Source: Lentibacillus populi
Lineage (GTDB): Bacteria; Bacillota; Bacilli; Bacillales; Amphibacillaceae
Reading direction: 5' to 3'
Assembly (NCBI GenBank): GCA_014642895.1
Contig: BMJD01000039.1
Location: forward strand, 1-40,152
Length of the DNA stretch: 40,152 nucleotides
Within the stretch, counting starts at the first letter, position 1; each line of letters opens with the position of its first letter. Positions 21,702-29,980 of the stretch are shown piece after piece. A program made the position numbers and the translations under genes. A model generated the notes under the pieces. The model made no database searches. It worked only from the letters and a program-made list of their open reading frames with translations, and was not told the origin of the DNA.

Positions 21702-22400
21702 ATGAATAAAACCAAAACCAAATTAACGAAGATCGTGTTAATTGACGATCATAAGCTGTTTCGAGAAGGGGTTAAGCGCATTCTGGAATTTGAACCGTCG
21801 TTTGAGGTTGTGGCAGAAGGTGATGATGGCCTTAGTGCTTCCCAAATTGTTAAAGAACACCACCCTGATGTCGTTTTAATGGATATCAATATGCCAAACA
21901 TGAATGGTGTGCAGGCAACTTCTGATCTAGTAAAACACTTTCCCCGTACCCGTGTCATTATTTTGTCCATTCATGATGATGAAAGCTATGTTACACATGC
22001 TTTAAAAACTGGTGCACAAGGGTATCTATTGAAGGAAATGGACTCAGATTCATTGATTGAAGCTATTAAAGTTGTCAGTGATGGAGGTTCCTACCTGCAT
22101 CCAAAAGTAACCCATAATCTGGTACAGGAATATCGTCGTCTGGCACATGAGAATGTTATGGGCATATCGGAATATGGTATTGAGTACCGTAAACCGCTCC
22201 ACCTGCTGACTAAACGCGAATGTGAAGTATTGCAATTACTTGCAGAAGGCAAAAGTAATCGCGCAGTATCCGAATCTTTATATATCAGCGAAAAAACAGT
22301 AAAAAACCATGTCAGCAACATTTTGCAGAAAATGAATGTAAACGATCGGACACAGGCAGTTGTATCCGCTATTCGCAAAGGATGGGTAGAGGTACTGTAA
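21702..22400 (+). CDS. degU: DegU, response regulator
   Basis: A 232-residue NarL/FixJ-type response regulator. The receiver domain has Asp15-Asp16, the phosphorylated Asp61 in [13 protein letters not shown], and Lys in GYLLKEMD. The C-terminal LuxR-type helix-turn-helix covers about residues 165-230 ([19 protein letters not shown] ... [13 protein letters not shown]). It is preceded by TAGGAGGAAC. DegU governs secreted enzymes, competence, flagellar and biofilm genes, and in B. subtilis unphosphorylated DegU helps the comK promoter. comF and flagellar genes follow in this window. A palindromic element and terminator come after the stop codon. Confidence 0.97.
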   Translation: MNKTKTKLTKIVLIDDHKLFREGVKRILEFEPSFEVVAEGDDGLSASQIVKEHHPDVVLMDINMPNMNGVQATSDLVKHFPRTRVIILSIHDDESYVTHALKTGAQGYLLKEMDSDSLIEAIKVVSDGGSYLHPKVTHNLVQEYRRLAHENVMGISEYGIEYRKPLHLLTKRECEVLQLLAEGKSNRAVSESLYISEKTVKNHVSNILQKMNVNDRTQAVVSAIRKGWVEVL

Positions 22401-22405
22401 TGCAT

Positions 22406-22450
22406 GGTCCAAAAGTCGCCTCTTATCATTTAGTTACTTTTTGAATGTCC
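22406..22450. repeat. Compact palindromic element (copy 2)
   Basis: GGTCCAAAAGTCGCC and the inverted TAGTTACTTTTTGAATGTCC are separated by only 10 nt, just after the degU stop codon. Its right arm, read on the minus strand (GACATTCAAAAAGTAACTAA), matches the left end of the elements at 26399 and 35438. It looks like a short member of the family. Confidence 0.5.
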
Positions 22451-22488
22451 TCTTGTAGAATAAATAGTTTTTCCTTTAGTTGTTTGGT

Positions 22489-22523
22489 AATACCCTGTTT
22501 GCAATCGTAGCAGGGTATTTTCT
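22489..22523 (+). terminator. Terminator of degU
   Basis: AATACCCTG pairs with CAGGGTATT over a 13-nt loop, followed by TTTC. It lies about 90 nt beyond the degU stop codon. Confidence 0.65.
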
Positions 22524-22650
22524 ATGTCCAATAATAGAATATGCCGAAAGTTAGTGATGCAATTTGTTTTTGCTTCATGTAAAATAAAGTATGAATCCGA
22601 ATTTATCATTTACATACATGCTTACTATTATTTAAAGGAGAAGGTATGAC

Positions 22651-23493
22651 ATGAGGATTGCTGTAATGACAGACAGTACGGCATATATACCTGCTGAAAC
22701 ACGGAAAGAACTGGGTATCCATATGGTTCCACTTAGTGTCGTATTCGGTGACACATCCTATCAGGAGGAAATTGACATAACGACCGAGGCGTTTTATCAA
22801 AAGGTGAGAGAAGCTGAAGAATTGCCAAAAACCTCCCAGCCATCGATCGGTTATATAACAGAAAAACTAACCAGGCTTGCGGCAGATTATGATGCAGTTA
22901 TTTCCATTCATCTTTCCAGTGGTATTAGCGGAACCTGTCAAGCGGTGGCGAGTGCAGGTGAAATGGTGGAAGGAATCTCCGTTTACACCTACGATTCCGA
23001 ATTAAGCTGTATGGCCCAAGGATTTTACGTTTTTGAGGCAGTGAAAATGGCCAAGGAAAATAAGCCACCTGAAGAAATTATGGCACGGCTTGATGAGATG
23101 AAACAGAGCATGCGTGCTTATTTCATGGTTGACGATTTGAAAAATTTGCAGCGCGGTGGTCGTCTGAACAGTGCGCAGGCGATTGTTGGCAGTCTGCTGC
23201 AAGTGAAGCCAATCCTGCATTTTGTCGATAAAGTTATTGTGCCATTCGAAAAAATTCGTACACGGAAAAAGGCGCTAAATCGGATTGTTGGAATGCTGGA
23301 GGATGATATTAGTAAAGGAAAAGCCCTTAAAGTTGTGATCATCCACGCCAATTGTGAAGAAGCGGCACGGGAACTGCAACAAGAAATAACAGAAGATCAT
23401 CCTGGATTAGATATCATGATAAGCTATTTTGGCCCGGTAATCGGCACCCATTTAGGCGAAGGAGCGATAGGAATCGCCTGGTATGCAAAATAG
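22651..23493 (+). CDS. DegV family (FakB-like) fatty-acid-binding protein
   Basis: A 280-residue DegV protein, which binds a fatty acid. Family members of the FakB type present exogenous fatty acids to the kinase FakA for phosphorylation. Signatures are VMTDSTAYIP (residues 5-14), KTSQPSIG with the conserved TSQP, SIHLSSGISGTCQ and DDLKNLQRGGRLN, and the end HLGEGAIGIAW. Position next to degS-degU is the original reason for the family name and is conserved in Bacilli; there is no known functional link. AAGGAG lies upstream of the ATG. Whether this paralog works with FakA is inference. Confidence 0.93.
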   Translation: MRIAVMTDSTAYIPAETRKELGIHMVPLSVVFGDTSYQEEIDITTEAFYQKVREAEELPKTSQPSIGYITEKLTRLAADYDAVISIHLSSGISGTCQAVASAGEMVEGISVYTYDSELSCMAQGFYVFEAVKMAKENKPPEEIMARLDEMKQSMRAYFMVDDLKNLQRGGRLNSAQAIVGSLLQVKPILHFVDKVIVPFEKIRTRKKALNRIVGMLEDDISKGKALKVVIIHANCEEAARELQQEITEDHPGLDIMISYFGPVIGTHLGEGAIGIAWYAK

Positions 23494-23501
23494 AATAAGT
23501 A

Positions 23502-23542
23502 ATCATTCAGTGGTAGCGATTCTTATGTTTCCACTGAATGAT
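23502..23542. other. Perfect 12-bp stem-loop after degV
   Basis: ATCATTCAGTGG is exactly mirrored by CCACTGAATGAT with a 17-nt loop, 9 nt beyond the stop codon. There is no T-tract, so it resembles a terminator in position but not in tail. Confidence 0.5.
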
Positions 23543-23699
23543 AACGAATAGTGATTCCCCAGTTCAGCCAGATACCCGACTTGTTTATAATGTTCCTCAA
23601 ATTAAGAAACAATTCCGCCTTTCTCTTAGATCAAACACTTCATTCCACCTAAACTTCACAGGGATATGTTCAAAAAAATAAATAGGAGCGTGAAATCTG

Positions 23700-25109
23700 A
23701 TGAACCCTGCAAACACGGAAACAATTGACATGCATGCCATGCAGTTTGCTGGGAAATTATTACTGCGAAGCGAGATTCCTCTAGACGATGATCTATTCCA
23801 GCAGCTGGTTTCTTCTGGTTATTTTAAACCCTTTCCTGCAATCACCAGAAAGTTTTTTCAGCATCAATGTACGAGATGTGGTAATCAAGACTCCTCCTTG
23901 TTCGCAAAAATTCCCTGTTCCACCTGTAAAAAGGAGCATCTTTATTGCCGAAAGTGTATCGAAATGGGCAGAGTGATGGAATGTGAAGCCCTTTATCAAT
24001 GGACAGGCCCCGTACCAGATTGGCAGACCTTTGAAAATCCCTGCTCGTGGGGTGGCCAGCTTACCGATCGACAGCAGCTTGCAGCAGACAGGATTGTACA
24101 AGCAATCGAAAGAAAGGAAAAAGAGCTGCTAGTTTGGGCAGTATGTGGAGCTGGAAAAACCGAGATGCTTTTCCCGGGAATTACAGAGGCGCTAAAACTT
24201 GGTAAACGTATTTGCTTAGCAACGCCAAGAGCGGATGTTGTACGGGAGCTTCTGCCACGCTTTAGAGAGGCATTCGGAAATGTTACGATCCAGGGGTTGT
24301 ATGGTGGCAGTGAGGAGAAGGCCGGAACAGCACAAATGATTTTGGCAACAACCCACCAATTACTCCGCTTTCAGCATGCATTTGACGTGCAAATCATCGA
24401 TGAAATTGACGCCTTCCCATTCCATGCTGATCCCTCCCTGCCTTTTGCCGCTAGTCGGGCGCGAAACCCGGACAGCACAACGATCTATTTAACCGCGACC
24501 CCACGAAAAAAGCAACGAATGCAAATCGCTAGCAAAAAATTGGAGCATATTTTTGTCCCAACCCGTTTTCATGGCAGGCCTTTGCCAGTACCTAAGTTAA
24601 GAATGTGTTTTTCCCTCAAAAAAGATCTAACAAACTATGTGCCACCCAAAGTGTTCATAAGATGGATACAAAGCCGTGTAAATCCGAAGCGTCAATTGCT
24701 CTTGTTTGTGCCGACAATTGAACTGGCCGAGAAAATGAGAAGAGAACTAACGAAACGATTACGGGATTTGGGATTGCTGGATGAGGAAAAAGCCATTACG
24801 TCTGTGCATGCATCGGATCCGGATCGGGCAGAGAAGGTACAGCAATTCAGACAGAAAGCGATTTTTATGCTGCTCACGACGACAATCCTTGAACGTGGTG
24901 TTACCTTTCCTTCCGTTGATGTTGTGGTGTTTGATGCGGGACATGTTGTATTTGATGAAGCGGCACTGGTACAAATCGCCGGGCGCGCTGGCAGAAGCCC
25001 TGATGATCCTGCAGGTGAAGTGCTATTCCTTCATGATGGGAAAACAGATGCAATGGTCGAGGCGGTAAAATCGATTGTTGCGATGAATAGGCGAGGAGGT
25101 TTTCGGTGA
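23700..25109 (+). CDS. comFA: ComFA, ATP-dependent DNA uptake helicase-like protein
   Basis: A 469-residue competence ATPase that helps pull single-stranded DNA through the membrane channel. An N-terminal four-Cys zinc finger is visible (CTRCGNQD near residue 57, then CSTC and CRKC up to residue 88). The helicase core has Walker A CGAGKTE, Walker B IIDEIDAF, motif III YLTATP, and C-terminal motif VI QIAGRAGRSPDD. It is followed by comFC with a stop/start overlap. The comFB gene found between them in B. subtilis is absent. No clear ComK box pair was recognised upstream, though a TATAAT lies at about 23585. Confidence 0.95.
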   Translation: MNPANTETIDMHAMQFAGKLLLRSEIPLDDDLFQQLVSSGYFKPFPAITRKFFQHQCTRCGNQDSSLFAKIPCSTCKKEHLYCRKCIEMGRVMECEALYQWTGPVPDWQTFENPCSWGGQLTDRQQLAADRIVQAIERKEKELLVWAVCGAGKTEMLFPGITEALKLGKRICLATPRADVVRELLPRFREAFGNVTIQGLYGGSEEKAGTAQMILATTHQLLRFQHAFDVQIIDEIDAFPFHADPSLPFAASRARNPDSTTIYLTATPRKKQRMQIASKKLEHIFVPTRFHGRPLPVPKLRMCFSLKKDLTNYVPPKVFIRWIQSRVNPKRQLLLFVPTIELAEKMRRELTKRLRDLGLLDEEKAITSVHASDPDRAEKVQQFRQKAIFMLLTTTILERGVTFPSVDVVVFDAGHVVFDEAALVQIAGRAGRSPDDPAGEVLFLHDGKTDAMVEAVKSIVAMNRRGGFR

Positions 25110-25792
25110 TGCACTGCTTATGGTGTAACCAGCAGACAATTGCGGAAACGAATTGGAGTACGTTGCTGTTTTTATCGAGGCCGGCATCTATTTGCAAAGC
25201 ATGTGAACAGAAGCTGGAAAAGCTGACAGGAAAACGATGTGCCCGCTGCAGCCGGATGTGTGAAGAAAACGTGTGCGCTGATTGTAGATGGTGGGAAACC
25301 CATAGCAAAGAGCGTGATGCCTTAACAAGCAATTATTCTGTTTTTGCTTATAATGAAGCGATACAGGATATGGTTACAAAGTGGAAATATCGTGGCGATT
25401 ACTGTTTGGGCAACATTTTTAAAAGCCATTTTCATCAGGCATTCAAGCAGCATTTTCATTTTTTGCCAAAGCATACGATTGCTGTCCCGATACCATTAAG
25501 CGAAGAAAGATTGCTGGAACGCGGCTTCAATCAGGCGAAAATGCTGGCAGATTTTATCCCCTTAAAGCAAGCAGAAACCGTTGCCCGTATTCATGGAGAA
25601 AAACAGTCAAAGAAAACGAGAAAAGAACGGCTCAACACAAAAAATCCCTTTACCATTACGAAAAAAGTTAACAAACCGATCCTTCTTGTCGATGATATAT
25701 ATACAACAGGTACAACATTGCGTCATGCCGCCAGATTATTAAAGCAAAATGGCTGTCCGGACGTGTATGCGTTCACCCTGATTCGCGGGTAA
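25109..25792 (+). CDS. comFC: ComFC, competence phosphoribosyltransferase-like protein
   Basis: A 227-residue protein with an N-terminal zinc-ribbon (CLWC ... CKAC ... CARC ... CADC, residues about 3-58) and a C-terminal phosphoribosyltransferase fold, shown by PILLVDDIYTTGTTLRHAA with the PRPP-binding loop. It is needed for DNA uptake with ComFA. Conserved ERGFNQAKMLA and KTRKERLN are present. Its ATG overlaps the comFA stop codon by one base (TGATG) and has AGGAGG 9 nt upstream, so the two are translationally coupled; an upstream GTG at 25106 is less well spaced. A 20-nt tandem repeat follows directly. Confidence 0.93.
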   Translation: MHCLWCNQQTIAETNWSTLLFLSRPASICKACEQKLEKLTGKRCARCSRMCEENVCADCRWWETHSKERDALTSNYSVFAYNEAIQDMVTKWKYRGDYCLGNIFKSHFHQAFKQHFHFLPKHTIAVPIPLSEERLLERGFNQAKMLADFIPLKQAETVARIHGEKQSKKTRKERLNTKNPFTITKKVNKPILLVDDIYTTGTTLRHAARLLKQNGCPDVYAFTLIRG

Positions 25793-25800
25793 CGGGACCT

Positions 25801-25880
25801 GAGAGCGGGAGCATCAACCGTAGAGTGGAAACATCGACCGGAGAGCTGGAATATCAACCGGAAAGCAGAAACATTGATGG
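25801..25880. repeat. Tandem repeat, four units of exactly 20 nt
   Basis: Four successive units of exactly 20 nt start at 25801, 25821, 25841 and 25861. Unit 1 is GAGAGCGGGAGCATCAACCG and unit 3 is GAGAGCTGGAATATCAACCG; units 2 and 4 are more diverged. The array lies between the comFC stop codon and yvyF and is noncoding. I recall similar GGAACATCAACCG arrays in other Bacillaceae. Confidence 0.75.
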
Positions 25881-25922
25881 CTTTTTGGTATAGTACAATA
25901 GAAGAGTAAGGGGGGACCTGGG

Positions 25923-26351
25923 ATGGCTGAGTTAGCAAATTGCTCTCGCTGTGGTGCGGTGTTTGTGAAAAGTATCCGGGATATTTGTCAAAATTGTTAT
26001 AAAGAGGAAGAAAAAGCCTTCGAAACAGTATACCAATTTTTACGTATACGGAAAAATCGGGAAGCAACATTGCTGGAAATTGTTAAAGCAACAGGTGTGG
26101 AAGAAGAGCTGATTATCAAATTCATTAAGGATAAGCGGTTGCGTACATCGCAGTTTCCGAAGCTTGCCTACCCATGCGACAAATGCGGGACAGCTATTAT
26201 TTCTGGTAAATTATGTGCAACATGCTCGCGGGAACTTTTAAATGATTTAGAAAAACAGGAAGAAATGGAGCGAAGAGAAGTGGAACGGAAGGAAAGACTG
26301 GACAAACAGGAATCCATTTATTACACATTTGACAGTAACAAGAAAGTGTAA
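25923..26351 (+). CDS. yvyF: Flagellar operon protein YvyF (TIGR03826)
   Basis: A 142-residue protein with two zinc-ribbon Cys pairs, CSRCG near residue 7 and CQNC near residue 22, and a second set CDKCG and CATC near residues 83-99. A winged-helix-like segment (REATLLEIVKATGVEEELI) lies between them. The C-terminus is highly charged (EKQEEMERREVERKERL). It matches the flagellar operon protein YvyF, encoded before flgM in Bacillus; its role is unknown. GGGGGGACCTGGG precedes the ATG. Confidence 0.9.
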   Translation: MAELANCSRCGAVFVKSIRDICQNCYKEEEKAFETVYQFLRIRKNREATLLEIVKATGVEEELIIKFIKDKRLRTSQFPKLAYPCDKCGTAIISGKLCATCSRELLNDLEKQEEMERREVERKERLDKQESIYYTFDSNKKV

Positions 26352-26359
26352 TAGGTCTT

Positions 26360-26385
26360 TAACTTTTAAACAATTATGCCGATAA
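26360..26385 (+). promoter_or_regulatory. SigD-type promoter of flgM
   Basis: TAAC (26360-26363) and GCCGATAA (26378-26385) with 14 nt between resemble the SigD consensus TAAA-N15-GCCGATAT. It lies about 130 nt before flgM, as expected from B. subtilis, where flgM has a SigD promoter. Confidence 0.65.
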
Positions 26386-26398
26386 TAAATGTATAAGA

Positions 26399-26478
26399 GG
26401 ATGTTCAAAAGGTTGCTAAATGATAACCGGCGAACCCAGGAGATTGCTTGTTGCTAATTTGGCAGCTTTTGAACACGT
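26399..26478. repeat. Palindromic element (copy 3) in the flgM leader
   Basis: GGATGTTCAAAAGGTTGCTA at left is inverted at right as TAATTTGGCAGCTTTTGAAC. It is about 80% identical over its whole length to the copy at 35438. It lies just downstream of the SigD promoter, so the flgM transcript would start with this hairpin. Confidence 0.7.
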
Positions 26479-26517
26479 ACTTATAGCAGTTGATGAAAGG
26501 TGGGGTGATTTTTCACG

Positions 26518-26784
26518 ATGAAAATCCATGGCCCGAACCAGACAAATTTCAATCCATATAAAAACCACATACAAAAACAGGCAGAATATAAAAAAGATCG
26601 AAACCAATCCGATCAATTGGAAATATCAAAGCAGGCAAAGCAGCTTCAGGAAAATAGCCAGCCGAATGCTGAACGTGCGAAATATGTGCAGGATATAAAA
26701 CAGGCAGTAGAATCCGGCGAATATCAGGTGAATCCTGAAAAGACTGCACAAAAAATGATCGCTTTTTGGTCAAAGGAACGATAG
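26518..26784 (+). CDS. flgM: FlgM, anti-sigma-D factor
   Basis: An 88-residue anti-sigma factor that holds SigD inactive until the flagellar hook is complete. The N-terminal half is polar and low in order (Q, N, K rich), while the SigD-binding C-terminal half shows ISKQAKQLQ, RAKYVQDIKQAVESGEYQVNPEKTAQKMI, a typical FlgM signature. The start has GAAAGGTGGGG upstream. Preceded by a SigD-like promoter, giving the expected feedback loop. flgN follows after 15 nt. Confidence 0.94.
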   Translation: MKIHGPNQTNFNPYKNHIQKQAEYKKDRNQSDQLEISKQAKQLQENSQPNAERAKYVQDIKQAVESGEYQVNPEKTAQKMIAFWSKER

Positions 26785-26799
26785 AGGAGGACACCGGTT

Positions 26800-27288
26800 T
26801 TGACCATTCAAACAATCATACAATCGCTTGAGAAACTAGTCACCATACATGAATCACTTTTAGAACTTTCCGAACAAAAGACAGTTGTAATCAAAGAAGG
26901 CTCTGTTGAAAAATTGCAGTCATTACTTATTAAAGAGCGCCGTTACGTCCGGACATTGGGGCAGGAAGAAGAGAAACGGCAAAAAGAAGTAGAGGATTGG
27001 TTTTCCGAGCAGCGAATTTCTGGTAAAGAAGTGACCATAACGACTATGCTTAACGAAATTTCCGGTGAAGAAACTGGAACTGAAATGGCACAAATAGCCA
27101 ATACCTTAACCGAGGTAATTGTAAAATTGAAGCAACAAGAGCAATTGAATCAAGCATTAATTCAACAATCAATGCAATTTGTTGAATTATCTCTGGACAT
27201 GATCGATCCATCCATCAAAAAAATGAATTATGGTGATAAACATGCAAATGAATCAGCTAACCGATCGGTGTTCGATTCCAAGGCATAA
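26800..27288 (+). CDS. flgN: FlgN, chaperone for FlgK and FlgL
   Basis: A 162-residue, mainly helical export chaperone for the hook-filament junction proteins. The TTG start at 26800 is chosen because GAGGAGG is 9 nt upstream. The helical pattern (LEKLVTIHESLLELSEQKT and QEQLNQALIQQSMQFVELSLDMI) and the C-terminal VFDSKA match B. subtilis YvyG/FlgN, which ends in LFDSKA. It is followed by its client genes flgK and flgL, the conserved order. Confidence 0.9.
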   Translation: MTIQTIIQSLEKLVTIHESLLELSEQKTVVIKEGSVEKLQSLLIKERRYVRTLGQEEEKRQKEVEDWFSEQRISGKEVTITTMLNEISGEETGTEMAQIANTLTEVIVKLKQQEQLNQALIQQSMQFVELSLDMIDPSIKKMNYGDKHANESANRSVFDSKA

Positions 27289-27332
27289 CAGGACTAAAGT
27301 TATTTGTGCTGCCAAGAGGGGGGTATAGGAAA

Positions 27333-28865
27333 TTGAGTACATTTCATGGATTGGAAATGGCCAAGCAGGCACTGTTTGCCCAGCAATCGGCTTTATATAC
27401 ACTTGGCAATAATATTGCTAATGCAAATACACAGGGGTATACAAGACAACGTGTGAATTTTGAGACACTTCCAGGCTATCCAACTGCATCAAGAAACAGG
27501 CCGCAGATTCCTGGACAAATGGGTACCGGCGTTCAAGCGGGCGTTGTGGAACGCATTCGCAATAAGTTTTTAGATTACCAATATCGTGCCGAAAACAGTA
27601 AGGTGGGGTATTGGGAAACAAAGTCAGATGCGATTAGCCGGATGGAGGAATTGTTGAATGAACCATCTGAAAACGGTCTTAAGAAAACAATGGATGAGTT
27701 TTGGCAATCACTTCAGGATCTATCCGGGAATCCTGAAAACTCTGGTGCACGCTCAGTAGTTGCACAACGGGGGCAAGCACTTGCAAATACGTTCAACTAT
27801 TTCGCGAATTCACTAAATTCAATTCGATCCGATTTAAAAGCGCAAATTGATGTGACCGTAACGGATGCAAATTCATTAATACGACAAGTCAATGAGATTA
27901 ATCAGCAAATAAAAAGTATCGAACCGCACGGCTATCTGGCTAATGACCTGTATGATGAACGCGATCGTTTGATAGATGAATTATCAACTATTGTTAATAT
28001 TAAAGTTAGTTATGATAAAAGTGGGGAAAGTTCATTAGATATTGCGGATGGCCTTGCGACTATCGAGGTCGTTGATAATGATGGAAAATCATTGAATCCG
28101 CCAATTACGTTGGTAAATGGCCAAACGGGAGAAATTCAGGAGTTTGCCGTAACCTATTCGGATGGTAGTGAGAATCGTAATGCAGTAGAAATGATCTCGA
28201 TTGGAAATGAGCATTTTGATGTAGCAAATTTTCCTGTAAATGGCTCATTTAGAGGGTTTATCGAATCGTATGGATATATTGCTGAAGATTCAGCTGGCAA
28301 TTCAATTGTAACAGGCGAATACACAGATATGCTTGCAAACTTAGACAAATTGGCAGAAGAATTCGCATCCGCATTTAATAAGGTACATGAAAATGGTAAA
28401 GACCTGGAAGGGAATAATGGTGGGGCGTTCTTTGAATTTACTAGCGGGATTGGTGCTGCTGAATCGTTAACCGTTTCCCAAGCCATTTTGGATGATCCGG
28501 ATTTATTAGCTGCAAGTTCGGATGGAACGGCAGGAAATGGTGATAATGCTTCTGCATTAGCTGAGGTGTTTGATCAGGATATACCTGGATTGGGTAAAAA
28601 TGCATCGGTAAGAGAATATTACGATTCCCTTATTGGTGACCTTGGCGTACGGGCACGGGAAGCAAACCGTATGACTAACAATACCGCCATTCTCCGTTCT
28701 CAAGTAGATGGCCGAAGGATGTCTGTCAGCTCCGTTTCATTGGATGAGGAAATGTCGAATTTGATCAAATTCCAGCATGCTTACAATGCAGCAGCAAGAA
28801 GTATGACGGCAGTTGATGAGATGATTGACCGGATAATCAATAATATGGGTTTGACAGGAAGGTAG
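27333..28865 (+). CDS. flgK: FlgK, hook-filament junction protein 1
   Basis: A 510-residue hook-associated protein that joins hook and filament, exported by the flagellar type III system. The N-terminal flagellar rod motif has LYTLGNNIANANTQGYTRQRV, and the C-terminal helix is SLDEEMSNLIKFQHAYNAAARSMTAVDEMID. The TTG at 27333 is preferred over the in-frame 27306 because AGAGGGGGG is 9 nt upstream and the protein then starts MSTFHGLEMAK, as in B. subtilis FlgK. It follows flgN and is 10 nt before flgL. Confidence 0.96.
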   Translation: MSTFHGLEMAKQALFAQQSALYTLGNNIANANTQGYTRQRVNFETLPGYPTASRNRPQIPGQMGTGVQAGVVERIRNKFLDYQYRAENSKVGYWETKSDAISRMEELLNEPSENGLKKTMDEFWQSLQDLSGNPENSGARSVVAQRGQALANTFNYFANSLNSIRSDLKAQIDVTVTDANSLIRQVNEINQQIKSIEPHGYLANDLYDERDRLIDELSTIVNIKVSYDKSGESSLDIADGLATIEVVDNDGKSLNPPITLVNGQTGEIQEFAVTYSDGSENRNAVEMISIGNEHFDVANFPVNGSFRGFIESYGYIAEDSAGNSIVTGEYTDMLANLDKLAEEFASAFNKVHENGKDLEGNNGGAFFEFTSGIGAAESLTVSQAILDDPDLLAASSDGTAGNGDNASALAEVFDQDIPGLGKNASVREYYDSLIGDLGVRAREANRMTNNTAILRSQVDGRRMSVSSVSLDEEMSNLIKFQHAYNAAARSMTAVDEMIDRIINNMGLTGR

Positions 28866-28875
28866 GTTAGTAGTT

Positions 28876-29757
28876 ATGCGAATTACGCAAAGTATGTTGT
28901 CCAATAATATGCTGCGAAATTTATCGAAAAGCTATGAAAACTTGGGTACATACATGGATCAGCTCAATACCGGTAAAAAGATTACCCGCCCGTCTGATGA
29001 TCCTGTTGTAGCAATGAAAGGGATGAATTATCGAACCCAGGTAACGGAAATTGAACAATATATTCGAAATACCAATGAAGTACATAACTGGATGGATAAT
29101 TCTGATGCTGCCCTTGATAAAACAACCCAAGCATTGGGGAGATTAAGAGAACTGGCAATACAAGCAAGTACAGATACGTATGATGAAGCGGAACGTAAAA
29201 ATATCATGGAAGAGGCTGAACAGCTAAAAGAACATATAATTGATATAGCCAATACCAAGGTAAACGGGAAGTATATTTTTAATGGAACCAATACAGATGA
29301 GGCACCAATCACAGTTGATGATAATGGGGATCTGCAGATTAACCAAAACACAAATCCGGTCACGATTGAGGTCGCAAATGGTACAAAGCTGCAAGCTAAT
29401 GTTAATGCTGAAAATGTATTTTCTGAAAAACTTTTCGATGATATCGACAACTTTATAAGTGCATTAGGAAATAATGACCAGAAAGCTATTGAACAAAGCA
29501 TCGGCACTTTGGATAAAAATATTGATAATGTAATAAACACAAGAGCAGATCTTGGTGCACGGATGAATCGGCTGGAGCTTGTAGAAAACCGCTTAAATCA
29601 GCAAGAAATTATAGCAAAAAGAACAATGTCGAAAAACGAAGATATAGATTATGAAAAAGTTATTACAAATTTAATAACGCAGGAAAGCATCCATCGTGCC
29701 ACATTATCAGCTGGTTCAAGGATCATACAGCCGACATTATTAGACTTTCTCCGCTAG
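28876..29757 (+). CDS. flgL: FlgL, hook-filament junction protein 3
   Basis: A 293-residue junction protein of the flagellin superfamily that sits between FlgK and the filament. The N-terminal D0/D1 helix has MRITQSMLSNNMLRNLSKSY and KKITRPSDDPV, and the C-terminal helix is ATLSAGSRIIQPTLLDFLR. The central NGKYIFNGTNTDEAP segment is typical. Placed directly after flgK; a large stem-loop follows in the spacer before yviE. Confidence 0.96.
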   Translation: MRITQSMLSNNMLRNLSKSYENLGTYMDQLNTGKKITRPSDDPVVAMKGMNYRTQVTEIEQYIRNTNEVHNWMDNSDAALDKTTQALGRLRELAIQASTDTYDEAERKNIMEEAEQLKEHIIDIANTKVNGKYIFNGTNTDEAPITVDDNGDLQINQNTNPVTIEVANGTKLQANVNAENVFSEKLFDDIDNFISALGNNDQKAIEQSIGTLDKNIDNVINTRADLGARMNRLELVENRLNQQEIIAKRTMSKNEDIDYEKVITNLITQESIHRATLSAGSRIIQPTLLDFLR

Positions 29758-29867
29758 ATAATTTTTAAGCCTTGACTCCGCTGATAAGATGAGAATTCAT
29801 TCAGCGGGGAAGGCGACCCACAGGACGTGGCGCTTTAGTCTATATTCCTTAATCAGACCTTTACGGG

Positions 29868-29929
29868 CAGTAAGACCCCCACTTATCCTTCTATATTCTT
29901 TTGAAGGCCTCCAAATGGGGGTCTTACTG
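29868..29929. other. Large perfect stem-loop between flgL and yviE
   Basis: CAGTAAGACCCCCA is mirrored by TGGGGGTCTTACTG (14 bp) around a 34-nt loop. The T-run (ATTTTTTAA) is about 20 nt further on, after a short CTGTT / AACAG. The upstream part of the 223-nt spacer (29800-29860, GGCGACCCACAGGACGTGG) looks like a dispersed Bacillaceae repeat remnant. Function could be partial termination. Confidence 0.5.
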
Positions 29930-29980
29930 TCTGTTGAACAGGGCTCTATTTTTTAATTTTTTCAGCCAGGAGGCAGGGCT

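Noticed and set aside
25801-25880. CRISPR array
   Set aside because: The repeat units are contiguous and of 20 nt with no spacers, and no cas genes are nearby.
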